From the NCBI GenBank assembly GCA_018296165.2, contig JACKQL020000030.1, forward strand, positions 619,003 to 683,002: a stretch of 64,000 nucleotides of DNA, in the 5' to 3' direction. Position 1 is the first letter of the stretch; each line of letters opens with the position of its first letter. This stretch comes from Termitomyces sp. T153 (taxonomy: Eukaryota > Basidiomycota > Agaricomycetes > Agaricales > Lyophyllaceae). This document shows, in pieces, positions 21,842-33,410 of the stretch. The notes under the pieces were generated by a model. That model did not search any database. It was not told the origin of the DNA and saw nothing but the letters and a program-made list of their open reading frames with translations. The translations under genes and the position numbers were made by a program.

Positions 21842-22724
21842 TGATGCAAAAGCTAAAGTTGACTGTGGCTCTAAGTTACAAACTTTGGCCAAACATGTCT
21901 GACTTAGACTTTGTGAGGTTTTTGAGGTTCTTAATTACAAGTTCCCACTGTACTAGTAGTCCAAATAATAAATTTATTGATTTTATTTACTTAATTCGAG
22001 ACGGTTCTCAAAACAAGCCAAGGGGCACAAATAGTGTATTATACTAATGATCCTGAAGTAAGTAATGCTCGTAAGCCTAAGAAATCCACTCCCTGGGGAC
22101 TTCTGAGCCATAGCAATCACTTTCTTGTCCTCACTGCTTGACCTTTCTTCCCTCTTATACCCCTCCTATCATGCATGGACCTTGCAATGGCATGCTTTAT
22201 TTGTCATTGTCTAGTTATGTAGTTGGCTGATGGTTGGTCTGGGCATTGGGGTTCCACATGGGCTGGGCTTGGCAACTTATAGTTACATCCCTCTTTCTTC
22301 CCTTCCTCTCCTGCTTGTTTTCTCTCTTCAGCACATGATCTTTATCCCTCAAGGGCAGCAAGGCTTATATTATGACTTTGCCAGTGGGATGGCTGCTTTG
22401 CACACTCCTCACTGGACCAGGTGTCAGCCTATGGCAAGCTCAGGCTGCTGCCCAAACTTGGCATTGGCTATGCATTTCTGATCACGCCAAGGTTCCTGGC
22501 CTCATTTGTTCCTGGTTGTAACTGGCTTTCTGGTCAAGTCTTTTGTGGTTTTAATGGGAGGGATACTTTCTGAGGTGCGTCCTATGTCTACTATTTTCAA
22601 CATTTTGCTATCAGCTTACAGTTTTCAGCCTAGCATAGCTATATTGTATTATTTATTACAATATATTGCTTTTTTGGACTTTTTGTGTTTCCTCTGGTCT
22701 CATAGCCTTGAGCCCATTGTATCA
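21842..22724 (-). repeat. 5' LTR of the Gypsy element (right copy)
   Basis: 883 bp, tgatgcaaaagc...cattgtatca, near-identical to 12,003-12,895. It carries the element promoter. Differences from the other LTR are almost all transitions and crowd into the last 150 bp; three are CpG in the left LTR and TpG or CpA here. Confidence 0.95.
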
Positions 22725-22728
22725 CTAG
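22725..22728. repeat. Target-site duplication CTAG (right)
   Basis: Matches CTAG at 11,999-12,002. Confidence 0.75.
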
Positions 22729-25400
22729 TAACTGTTGCCATGAGGAACATGAGGTAGCCTAAAAAACAAAGTCCAAAAGTCTATACAAAGCATGAATAGT
22801 TTGAACAACACATATGTTTGAATTGTTGAAAAAAATAAAGGTTAGACAAAAAACATGGAAGAGGTAGAGGTAGGAGTAGAGGAGTGGCAGAGTAAAGGAT
22901 TGAAAGAGCAACTAGTACTTGACATGTGCCAAGAGGTCTGGACAATTTGATCAGCAATTTGTATATGGCAGGCAGAAAGTAACTCTTGCTAACTGCACAG
23001 AGTCTTCTTGTATGGTGGGCAGAATTACATAAATTTGCTGCAGCCTTGAACACCAGAAAAAAGAAGAATTCAAATAGATAAATGGTGAGAAGGTCAAATA
23101 TTGACCAAAAGTCAAACTCCTCAGACCAAATGCAAATGAATGCCAGACTGAGAGAATGCTGTGCCAAAGAATCTTGTTCTGGACCAGTGCCCATCTGACT
23201 GCAGACTTGACAGGTCACATCAAATGTATTCAATTCTATGTCTTGTATTTATCCAATTCAACAAAGCATGTTTGAATTTGAACCCAAATGCAGTACATCT
23301 TTACATCTGGTTAATCTATCATAATTCTATTGTCTGTTGTATAACTTACCACCTTCAACCAATCACTACTCCCCACAACATAACCACTATTAACTATATT
23401 AAAGATATGTGCAACTGCAAACAGGCATTATACCACAGGAATTTATCATTTCACCTCTACTACAGTAGTGCTCAAAGTATTTGTTTGTGAAAAGCAAGCA
23501 ACTCAGGCTAAAAAGGGATGTGAAGATATGAACTTTTCTCCAAAACTTTTCATTATTGAGTTTTTGTAGTGTAGATATTCTGTCTGTCTCTCTCTCTCTC
23601 TTTCTCTCTTTGCATACTCATTGAGCTACAATTCTAGCCTGGTAGAAAGACCTCAATGCAGACTGCCAATACAAGTTTGATTCAGATGACACAGGTCTTA
23701 ATTTCTCCAACCATTCCTTCTCATTCTGTTCAGTTTCTTATATCTATCACTATCTTGAGAAGTGTTGCTTTGATTGAAATACACCATGCAACTGCTTTCA
23801 TTTTGCACAATATTATGTGTAAGGAATGAAGCCATATACATGTGAACATGTGGATAGGCAGTACTTATAAAACAATTTGATCTTTTACTTGACAACTATA
23901 TTACAGTCATTTTTAGTTGTATTCTTATATTTTTGCATTCATTATTGTAGTTTACTATGGAATTGTTGCATTATATTAGCATTAGTATTAATATTCATTA
24001 TTAGTATCCAAATGTTTCAATCATGACAAGATAGCTTAAATAAATTTAAATACTAATTGTTACTGATAATGCAAACTATTAGCAGTAGTAAAGTGCATCT
24101 TCCAACTCTTTGAGTTTACAAAAATAAAGACAATAAGGGAAGTTCTTAAAAAAGTTCTTTACAAGAGCTTGTTTTTCTGTAGAAACACAAACAAAACTGA
24201 TGGAAAGTAAGGCAACAATCAAGCCTAACAACTATAAAGTACTGAGTTCTCTAGATACACGGTCAATATATAATATTCAAGTTAATTAGGAGACAAAGGC
24301 AAAAACATACCCAAGAATGTTTGTCAGATTATGCCTGTCAGATTTAAGAGACATGAATGCCTGCCATTTTTTGATGTCCTTGTTTTGCAAAGCTGGCTTT
24401 TCATACCAGAACCACATCCAGATTGTCTTAAAGAGAAGTTCAACATAGTATTTCAGAAATTAGAAGTAAAAATACTGATTTTTTGAATGGAGCAATTACT
24501 TGCACTCTGCAGTTGACATAGACTTGCTGTTGAGTAGGAATCTGTTGATAAAGTATGTGCTAGGCTTCTAGGAATGTTGACATGTGTTTCAGCTTCAATG
24601 CAACATATTAGAATAGTGTAATTGATTGCTAGAGATTTTTTCCTTCCTTTTCTGTGGGCTTAAGTCAGGTTTCAAGCTCTTCTAAATGGGCAGATTGTTG
24701 TATATCATTATATTTCTGCAAAACAATAAGCCAACAAAGATTGATTGAGGTTGCTCAGCTGATCTTAAATTGCTTCAAATGTTTTATGCTTTTTGGAAGT
24801 AAGTTTAAAAATATTAAGTGGAAGAAAAAACACTAATAAGCACTCAATACACACAGTCACATGCTGCTGGTCCAGCTGGCACCCAGCATGTTAACATTGT
24901 CTTGGACATTTCACATTAAGCCAATGTCTCTGAAATTCACTGAGATGCTTTTAAACTATACTAGACCCATTAGTAAAGTCAGACTCAATTTGTAAAGTCA
25001 GACTCAAATAATGAAGTCAGACCCAGGATGCAGCACCACAACAAAAAGGAAAGACAAAAAGTAAAAAAAATCTAACAAATGCTTTCAACTTGTGCTTAAG
25101 CTTGATCTACCAACTACCATCATCCTTGCTCAAGTATGAGATGCTACTGCTTCTACCATATGCTTCATTGGTATTTCAATGCAAACACAGAAACAAGTCA
25201 GCTATTAGTATATGCCATCAGGAAAATTATCAAAAACATAAAACAAAATAGTGAGTAAGTGTTCAATTATATTTTAGCTCTGCTCTTACATGTGGCAAAA
25301 TAGTGGTGTTACTCACATTATTAACTTACAAAAAGGAGTAATGAGAAATTATGCAGATATAAAAATTACAAGCCTGTAAAAAGGAATGTTTGAACATATG

Positions 25401-25520
25401 AAGATTTTGTCATTATGTGATTGCAAAACTTTGTTGGGGTGCTCAATGTCAAGTGTTTGTCTACCCATATGCTTATGTAAAAAGTGGGCTGGAAGTAACT
25501 GTGAGGATATTGTCTTCAAA
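25401..25520 (-). repeat. Single inverted copy of the 31.8-kb satellite unit
   Basis: Read on the minus strand this matches the unit repeated at 31,801-32,130. Shared pieces are cagttactTccagccca, cttacataagcatatggg-type, caaacacttgacattgagca, and ttttgcaatcacat. It lies about 6.3 kb from the array and in opposite orientation. Confidence 0.75.
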
Positions 25521-25784
25521 TTCACTGTTAATTATCAAACTTCAATAATTTGCTCATCATGGGAAAATCATCTTTAACTCTAAAGATCAATGACATGTCA
25601 TAATAGCATTGTATAGATGTCAGCTGTGATATTTTCATCAGCTCATGTAGCTAATTCTTTAGCCATTAGTGTTCATGTTATTTTCTGATTGCTGCTGCTC
25701 AAAAGTTCTAAATCTCAATATTTTTTAAGGCTTCTTTCCAGTTTCTCCTTCATAAATTTTTTTGATTCTTCTTACTTAGCTTAT

Positions 25785-25965
25785 TGACTTTGACCCAATC
25801 TCACTTTGTTTGGTTTGATTCTTGATAAGAAACCAAATACTGGGATACAAACCCAATCTCACTGCATTTGGTCAGGTCTTTGCATTTTGTTAATTCAATC
25901 AATCAATCCAAACCCAACTTCACTCCATTTAATTAGATCTTTGTATTTTGTTAACTTTTTATCCT
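25785..25965. repeat. Diverged tandem repeat, about three units
   Basis: Three units of about 55-70 bp share acccaatctcactNNatttggt followed by tctttgNattttgttaa. The third unit has acccaacttcactccattta. Confidence 0.6.
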
Positions 25966-26310
25966 AAAACATATGTGAAATTAATACAAGAAAGCTTGCA
26001 TCTAAAAATTAAGTCTCATAACACTTTCACAGTACATAAAAACTAGTTGTAGGTGCATAAATGTATTATAAAACTAAATAATCAACATGAGTGAGATGAA
26101 ACATACTTATGGATATTAGACATGAGTACATGTTCCAACTTACAAACCACTTTTTAAATGAAGCATTGAACTAAAAAGTTCAGGTTGTACAATAAGTCAG
26201 AGCAAATACAAACTTTAGTGAAAATAAAAAGCATAGATAGAAATTATCAAGAATAAATTTTAAGTCTCTAATTCTTTAACAAGAACTGTAAATCTTATTA
26301 CAGTGATTTT

Positions 26311-26552
26311 ATTCAAGGCCACATAAGTCAATATAGCAAATAAGCATCTATTAAGAAATACAATCTAGCAGCACTAAAACTCAAAGTCCAAGCCCAAAAG
26401 GAGTGGAAAAGAAGAAAAATCATTTATTAATGTTAAAAAATCTAGTGAAAATTTATTATTTTCATTCTAGTACTCTCATCCAGTCAAATTTTAAATGTGT
26501 TACAGGAGGCAGCCTCTGCATCATCTAACTTAGAATCATATAGCAGGAAATT
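26311..26552. repeat. Tandem duplication, copy 1 (about 250 bp)
   Basis: Begins caaggccacataagtcaata and ends near tagcaggaaatta. Copy 2 follows directly at 26,568-26,810. Shared blocks include tagcagcactaaaact, catttattaatgttaaaaa and aaatgtgttacag. Confidence 0.85.
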
Positions 26553-26567
26553 ACATAGTGGAATTCT

Positions 26568-26810
26568 AATCAAGGCCATATAAGTTAACACAGCAGATAA
26601 GCATGTATCAAGAGATACAATATAGCAGCACTAAAACTTAAAGTTCAAGCTCTAAAAAGAGTGAAAAAGAAGAGCAAACATTTATTAATGTTAAAAAGTC
26701 TATAGAAAATTTACAATTTTCATTCCAGTACTTTCATTCAGTTTACTTTTAAATGTGTTACAGAAGATAGCCTCTGCATTGTCCAACTTAAAATCATATG
26801 ACAGGAAATT
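26568..26810. repeat. Tandem duplication, copy 2 (about 250 bp)
   Basis: Second copy of 26,311-26,552, in the same orientation, roughly 85% similar by eye. Its right end (cttaaaatcatatgacagg) also forms one arm type of the inverted repeat at 27,386-27,455. Confidence 0.85.
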
Positions 26811-26999
26811 TTAAAAGCCTCTGCTATCAGAGAATGTCTCATCCCTTCTTTGTCCTGTTCTTTTTCCTTCTGATTTTCCTTTATTTTTCTTTGTTTTCCC
26901 TATCTGTTGGTCTCAGTTCTAGCTCTCAAGCTATACCAGTTCTCTGTTTGTAATTCTGACAAGTGTTGCTCCTTTCACATCACCTCTCACCAGACTCTT

Positions 27000-27392
27000 A
27001 AATTGTTTTTTGTATTTTAAGCCTACCATTCATTGTAGGCCTCCCATTTTTGGACCACAAATATTTTTGACTAAAGGCTATCTCTTAATCATATTTGTAC
27101 ACAGTCACATACCAGGAGTCCAAATATCAAGGCTATTTAGAATAGATTTCTGCTTTTTGATCAGACTCTGAATTTGGTTGTTGCTGAGTGTTTCGCCAGA
27201 AGCTTTAAAGTAAATTTTCTGAACACTAGCATTGGAAATCTTTAGACCTGTTCTTTTTGAAACTCCTTCTGCCAGATAAATAGCTAGGACTCTAGAACTT
27301 CTTGTAGATGCTGAATAGACTTTAAATCTCCCTCTGCCAGTTGTGTTATTAATCTATAGCCTCTATAGGTTGCCCTTACATTTGCATTGTTC
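27000..27392. repeat. Dispersed repeat, copy 2 (pair at 2.1 kb)
   Basis: AT-enriched version of the repeat at 2,130-2,530 in the same orientation. It carries ggcctccca, catatttgtaca, cttcttgtagatgctgaat and ctccctctgccagttgtg, and ends gttgcccttaca. Confidence 0.7.
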
Positions 27393-27455
27393 AATTTAAA
27401 ATTATATGACAGAAAATTATATAATTTCCTGTTATATGATTTTAAGTTAGACAAT
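27386..27455. repeat. Inverted repeat, 35-bp arms with no loop
   Basis: Left arm 27,386-27,420 and right arm 27,421-27,455 are reverse complements with only a few mismatches and no spacer. The centre is ttatataa. The outer arm sequence is related to the ends of the 26.3-kb duplication. Confidence 0.85.
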
Positions 27456-27589
27456 ACATAAGTGACTTTTTATAGCACATTTAAAATTGGACTGAATAAG
27501 AGTATTAGAATAAAAATAATAATGTTGCAAGCATCAAGAGCATAGTGATGTGGTGAAGCAAAACAGAAAGGGCTTTTGAACAAATAATT

Positions 27590-27815
27590 TAGTTATATTA
27601 GCTCAGGACTTAAATAGATAAGCTAAATTACACTCATAACATTTAAGATAAAGTGATAGATTCAATGAAAATAAGCTAAATAAGCTCAATAGATTTAATA
27701 GAATAATTTTTTATTTAATGAATAAAACAAATAAGCTAGCTTAGCATACTCACATTGGATAAATAAGCTAAATGCTAAATAAGCTAAATGCTGAATAAAT
27801 CAGATGAATTCAATG
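27590..27815. repeat. Low-complexity aaataagcta repeat region
   Basis: Many scattered copies of ataagctaaat or a close variant, including a head-to-tail run near 27,765-27,805 (ataagctaaatgct). Confidence 0.6.
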
Positions 27816-30327
27816 AAAATCTACTCTACACATAGAGTTTGATAAAATGTAGAGCAGAGTTTTAAAACATTGAAAGTCAAACAGACAAAGTTTGACATTT
27901 TTTTTGTTTAATCCCTCATTATTTCTATTTGATTAAGTTACTGCATAGTTTAATTCAGATGCATGGTTATGATTGTGAAAAAACTAATGCAAGATGTAGT
28001 AGAGGCCTCAAAATTTGTAAATCTCACTTGTAAAGTTTTATTAATCATTCTGATAATTGTTTTGATCTGTAGAAAGTTGCATCAGGTGCATTTATGGGAC
28101 TGCGACTCAACATTACTAATATTATTAATGTAGCTACTGATTTAAAAAATGCTACTTCTCATAATATTGATGCTAATTTTTAGCTAAAACTTAGATCTGA
28201 GAAAAAAACAATTATTTGAGCTTTCCTACTCATTCTAAGCACTCTAAATTCTTTGCTCCTGCTTCAGAGGCTAGAGAAAGTGGTCAGATGAAATATGAAC
28301 TTAAAGATGCTTTAGAAAAGATTATTGGTATGCAAAATCAAATCTTATCAAAGTCTGCAAAGCAAAGAAACAGGCACAAAATTGAAAAGCATATAATTTT
28401 CAAGTTATTTGTTACTTTAACTATTTTATAAGTTGTGGCATATTCATATAATTTAAGTTAATCCTAATGCTGTAACTACATTTACTGGAATCCAGCATGC
28501 ACTTTCAAAAATGAATTTGAGCCATGTGTGTCATATTTATTTATTATAAACTATTTAAAATTAATTTTTATTCTTCAGATAAATTAAAATGAATTATGTC
28601 AACATTGAAAAATCATTAAATTAAGTAGTTTTGGATATTCAATGAATTATGAACTTGAAAGTCTGTAAATATACTAATTCAACCACTTATATTGATAAAG
28701 CATTTGCTTCTATTAGCATCTAACATAAAGATACAAGTGAGCAGAAGCTTTTTTCAAAGGAAAAAGTCATTGATGAGATTCAGAATGAATTTTTCACTCA
28801 TTGTGAGGCTTATAATCATAGTAGTATGACTTATCTTGTTTATGTGACATTTAAGGTGGCAAATAATCTTAAGTTAATTCAGAATAATAAAGGTGTCATG
28901 TGCTATAGTTGTGCTCTTGCTAATACATTTTAATCATTCTTTAAAATATAAATTTATAACTCTTTTTATAGCTGATATTATTGATGGCCATACAAATGTT
29001 CTAAAGTGCACAGTGTCAGCTTTAAAAAGCCTGTTTTTCTTGAAAAACTCCAAATGCCAATTAGTATATAATAATTAATTATAAGCATTATCTTCTTTTT
29101 TAATACAGTATTATTTAAGTTTTCGTTGAGCCAAGAATGTTTCATGAACATGTTTCTTATGATTATATCATAAATGTAAGCTTTATATTGTCAGATTTCA
29201 TGATATATTGACAGATCAAATTAGATTAAAGAAAAACCAATATTCAATTGGCCTACTTATGCATATGAAACAGATTTAGGATGCACTACCACTAAGTTTT
29301 GGGCTGACATGGTTTTCAAGCATAACACTATTGTTTAGAAGTTCATTCTAGACTCTAATATAGACCAACTGTCTTTTACAGATTTTCTCCCTCTTCATTC
29401 TGATACTATTTTGAGCATTATCTTAAAGTTAAACTACTTTTTAATTCTTCCTTTAGCTTCACTCACTATATTGAAACTATATATTAAAAAAACTTTCTTT
29501 AGTTTTAAAATCCTGACAAATTTTATATTTTAAAAATTAATGAATAATCTCAATTATTCTGATGTAAAATTCATTTATAGTGCATTTCAATTCTTTTTTA
29601 CATACATTTCTTTAAAGGAGAAAGCTCAGAATGTTAAAGCCAAGTAATTGGCAGAAAGCCTATGAGCTCTATATGAAAATAGTTAATGACTCTACTTTAC
29701 TTCAATATAAAAAAAAAAAAGTTTTAGCAGCATTTAAAGAGTAGTTTAGAAATGAGTAAGCTTTGTTTAATTTTATAATCTTGTAACTTGTTACTTTTAA
29801 CAGATATAAAGAAAAAAGCAAGCTAAGCAAACTGCTTTCAAAGATAATAAAGATGGGTTGGAGAAAAGTGAAGAAATGAAAGATGAAATAAAAAATATGC
29901 TTTCTTTTCATATTTGAAAATTTTTTCTTAATCAACTTAAATAAAAAATAATAATGATGAAGATGCAGAAATTTTAAGTAGAGAAGAAGACAAGATTGAA
30001 GAAAGAGTTCATGCCAATTTTCATAATGAAAGATTACACTGTAGACAATATTAAATACAATGTGAGAAGCAGCAAATTCCATCATATTTAAGTTCCATCT
30101 CTTCCATCTCATAACATTGAAAGAACAGAAACTGTATAGAATACTATACATACCTATTGATAATTGTATCATTCAATTGAGCATTGGCATCAGTGTTAGT
30201 AGCTTAGAATGCTTAAAAGTATCAGTGAAATAAGCATCTATTTTCTATTTCTAAGAAAAATGAAGTAATTGTAATTGCTTGAAGAGATGTGTTTGAAGGT
30301 GGAGGATCATTATGGTGGCAGAATATA

Positions 30328-30680
30328 CAGTGGCTCAAAAAACTCTTCCAATATTTTATACTTGAAAAATGACATTAGCATGAAGGATTAAAAGTACCTA
30401 AAATTCTAATTAAATTGTATGCATTTTGGCTTCTGTAATTTGAATCAAACTAACAAAGTAATAGCCATTTTGATATATTTACTTATTGGAGCAGTTTTTT
30501 TGACATTTCTGATTTTAGTATTTATAAGGAGGTGTTTCATACTGCCTAAGCTGCTCTTTGAGATACTCTCAGAAGTGTTCAATAGAGCTAAGATCAGAGG
30601 ATTCAGCTGGCTACTATTTGATGCCAACATACACTCCACTTTTCAAGAAGCTCTAGTCAACCCAGAATCAAACTAGGCTT
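30328..30680 (-). pseudogene. Tc1/mariner transposase 3' end with terminal repeat
   Basis: On the minus strand (about 30,615 down to 30,515) the frame reads PAESSDLSSIEHF, a TGA where Trp is expected, then EYLKEQLRQYETPPYKY. This is the last catalytic block of Tc1-like DDE transposases (family form WPA-SPDL-PIEH-W), so the third catalytic Glu is still visible. Two stops precede PAE where EW would be expected. Past the C-terminus, at 30,328-30,352, lies cagtggctcaaaaaactctt and ccaat preceded by tata, which has the position and form of a terminal inverted repeat beside a TA target. The other end was not found. Stops replacing Trp point to G-to-A decay. Confidence 0.7.
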
Positions 30681-31084
30681 CATCAATTTCATCTCCTCAT
30701 AGATATGCAAGCTATTCAAAGTTTTGATTCAAGACACAGTCTTACCTCAGATAGGTCAACTAGTCCACCAAGGGTTTGCAACTGCTCTCAGTGAATTTCA
30801 GTTGCAATTTGAATTCAATGATTCATTTGATTTGTCTGCAGCCCCAGCTCATCCCATGGCACTTCAACTGCCTCATCAATTTCCACCCTCCTCCACTTCA
30901 TAACTAATTCTAACTAGAGCAAAGAATGGGCAAAGTCAAGAGAAAGAATGCAATGACATACCAAACTGCCTTCATTGTAACACTTGTAACCCAAGTTATC
31001 TTCTGGCTTTGACATTAAAACAGCTTCTTAAATGACTTTTGTAATGGGCACTTTACACCAATGCAGTCTAGTCAAGTAATTTTC

Positions 31085-31170
31085 TAATATCCATCAGATT
31101 GGTCCATTGGCTCACTTTTTCACCAATCAAATTGGTCCATTGGTTTGCTCTTCCACCAATCAAACTGGTC
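31085..31170. repeat. Tandem attggtccattgg repeat, 2.5 units
   Basis: Units of about 34 bp: atcagattggtccattggct..., atcaaattggtccattggtt..., atcaaactggtct. The ccaat and attgg words give local dyad symmetry. Confidence 0.65.
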
Positions 31171-31800
31171 TTTGCTTTAATCATGTATGCTATGTTGCTT
31201 TGACTAACAATAGGCTTGGCAAGGTCAAGGAGCTAACAAGCATGACCAATATACTATATGGCTCTGCTGATGTGGCTGTACAGTGCTATTGCTTTATTTG
31301 TTGAGCATAAAAGGACAGGCTGGTTCCCAAGACTCCAGATCACCATTTTTTTCCTTAATGTAAATCCATTGAGGAGAGGTGTGTTGCTCATGGATTTCAT
31401 TCAATAAATTGACTGAAAAAGAAGTTCAAATTTTCCAAGTTCCAATACTGCTTCATATGCAGATTACCTCAAGGCAAATATCAATTAAGCAGTCATGCTA
31501 ACTTTATTCAAAGAGTTAGAATGTGTTGCCCCTTTCAGAATCTAGTTGCTGCTCTGTATTAGTATATCATCCATAAAATAGCTATTTGGTACCAAATATG
31601 CAAGGCATTTCCAGCTATGAAGCCTTCAACATCCTTATCTGATATTGTCACATGGTTAAATAAAGAGGGAGGTCCTCATATGTTTTACAATGATTTGGAG
31701 TTGGTGGTGTGGTATTGACTTATATATAAGAAACAGCATATATAATTAATAAAATGGATGAGGATTGCTTTTTGTCTTCTCTTAGTTTAGTGAATTTGTC

Positions 31801-32130
31801 CCACAGTTAACTCCAGCCCACTGCTTACATAGGCATATGGATGAACAAACACGTGACATTGAGCATTTAAACAAATTTTGCAATCACATGACAAAAAAAT
31901 CTGCAGACAATATTCCCACAGTTACCTCCAGCCCACTGCTTGTTAGGCATATGACTTAACATTGAGCAACAAAATTTTTTAATCACATGACTAGAAAATC
32001 TGCAGACAATATTCCCACAGTTACTTTCAGCCCCTTGCTTACATAGGCATATATATGGACAAACAAACACTTGACATTGAGCATTAAAATCAAAGTTTTA
32101 TGATCACATGACAACAAAATCTGAAGACAA
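31801..32130. repeat. Satellite array, three units of about 98-117 bp
   Basis: Units begin near 31,801, 31,915 and 32,013. Each carries cacagtta(a/c)ctccagcccN, tgcttacataggcatat, acattgagca, aatcacatgac and ctgcagacaatattccc. The middle unit has a deletion. An inverted single copy is at 25,401-25,520. Confidence 0.85.
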
Positions 32131-33410
32131 CCATGAGCAATCAAGGTCAGTCAACCAGTCATCAACAAACAAAACAAAACATGTGATAGCAAAAAGTGAA
32201 GACATTTTTCCCACACGTAGTCTGCTGCACAAAAAACTTCGATCTATTCTAGAGCTTGGGACCCCAGTTGACAATGCTACCAGATAATTGGATGTCCATG
32301 TTTGGAATATTAGTCAGCAGTTAGTTACCTTAGTCCAACCCACTAGAGTATATTTGCGCAGGGTTTCGAATTTTGGCTCCACAGAGTTCAAATTTTGGTT
32401 GGCTTGTTTTGGATGATGTGATGTCCTGATATAGCCCTAAGAGTCAGGATCTGTCCAACAGCCATACTGGCTTGGCATCAGCACCTCATTCTCTTGCTTA
32501 CTCCACCTCTTAATCTCCGAACATCCGAGCAGATACCAGTTTTGATGGACATAGTACAGCATCTGATATGTTCACTTCCTTTCAATACCCATGTAGCTTA
32601 GATTATCTAAATCTCCACAGAGCATCTCTGTTTGTTGAAGAATCCAACATTTCTATATCAATCCATCTCCCTCCTTGCTCTGGCTGTGGAGGTTGCTTGT
32701 TGATCAGAGTGATGAGTACAGTAACTGGTCCATAGTATTGTTTTCATATAGAAAACGAGAGAGACCACCAATGGTGGCCACATCAAGCATAGGCGGTGGA
32801 GAAGGCACTCTTGAAATTAGAGGCATACCAGCAACAAGAAATTGCAAGGATTGGCTATGACTTGTCATCGTTGAGATGGTTATCGGACTTGACTGGGTTA
32901 TCTCTCATCACGGGGACTGCTGTGTCCATGCTTTCCATGTTAGGACGAACCAAATGTTTGTTGTGGAGCACTCAAATCTTTTGTTGATTTGGCTGGTGGG
33001 GCTGCTTGCAAATGTGCTCTACTACTGTGAAAAACCCTATATCTTAAATTTTAATGTTGGGCACCCCTTGATATCCGAGGTGGAGTAAGTTTTGCAAGTA
33101 ATTATGTAACTCCACTTCTATCTTGGACTGTTCGATTATCGCCCCACTGTTTTGACATATGAACGTTCACATTCAGTCCTCAGAGCTCAGACTAAATGGG
33201 TCATTGAATCGTCGTGGTCCATGGACTTCAATCTTGAGAAGTATTGTCGGCTGACAAGCCATCATTTCCGTTATCGCAGCTCACCTTCATTGTGCTATCA
33301 CAAGGTCCCGTCAAATTTGTTATAAACTGAAAACAACAACTCCTCTGGGTTTAAAAGGCACTCCGAGGTGTCGACATCCGAGTCTATCGCTTGCCCCTAA
33401 AGTTGATACG
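32131..33410. other. Boundary between transposon-rich and gene-rich DNA; no assigned gene
   Basis: CpG reappears and GC rises from about 32,240. Overlapping short plus-strand frames (32,675-33,088) include EKALLKLEAYQQQEIARIGY and a hydrophobic stretch LSLITGTAVSMLSML. They could be a gene fragment, but no family was recognised and splice sites are unclear. Confidence 0.4.

Larger units (their letters stand above)
12003..22724 (-). mobile_element. Ty3/Gypsy LTR retrotransposon, 10.7 kb, minus strand
   Basis: A complete element by structure. It has two long LTRs (893 and 883 bp) bounded by TG...CA, a CTAG duplication outside, and a polypurine tract beside the left (3') LTR. Coding domains lie in the order gag, protease, RT, RNase H, integrase on the minus strand, which defines Ty3/Gypsy order. 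Total span is 10,722 bp. Pol is not functional as it stands. It has in-frame stops at 20,006-20,008, 16,181-16,183 and 15,737-15,739, frame changes near 19,202 and 17,757, and a SINE inside it. Non-canonical extras are the SINE (18,100-18,973) and a spliced opposite-strand gene (13,143-14,164). Internal CpG is almost absent. Confidence 0.93.
22729..30327. other. AT-rich, CpG-poor decayed DNA without recognisable genes
   Basis: From the right LTR onward the sequence becomes strongly AT-rich with very few CpG. Open frames are short and stop-ridden. Weak coding-like traces exist on the plus strand (for example 28,216-28,431, FFAPASEARESGQMKYELKD; 28,750-28,930, VIDEIQNEFFTHCEAYNHS), probably corroded transposon genes, but I cannot assign them. 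Specific repeats inside are listed separately. A CT microsatellite lies at about 23,578-23,612. Confidence 0.6.

Noticed and set aside
29702..30172. 156-codon minus-strand frame rich in Phe, Leu and Ser
   Set aside because: Extreme AT content produces such frames by chance; no motif or repeat of membrane-protein type is convincing.
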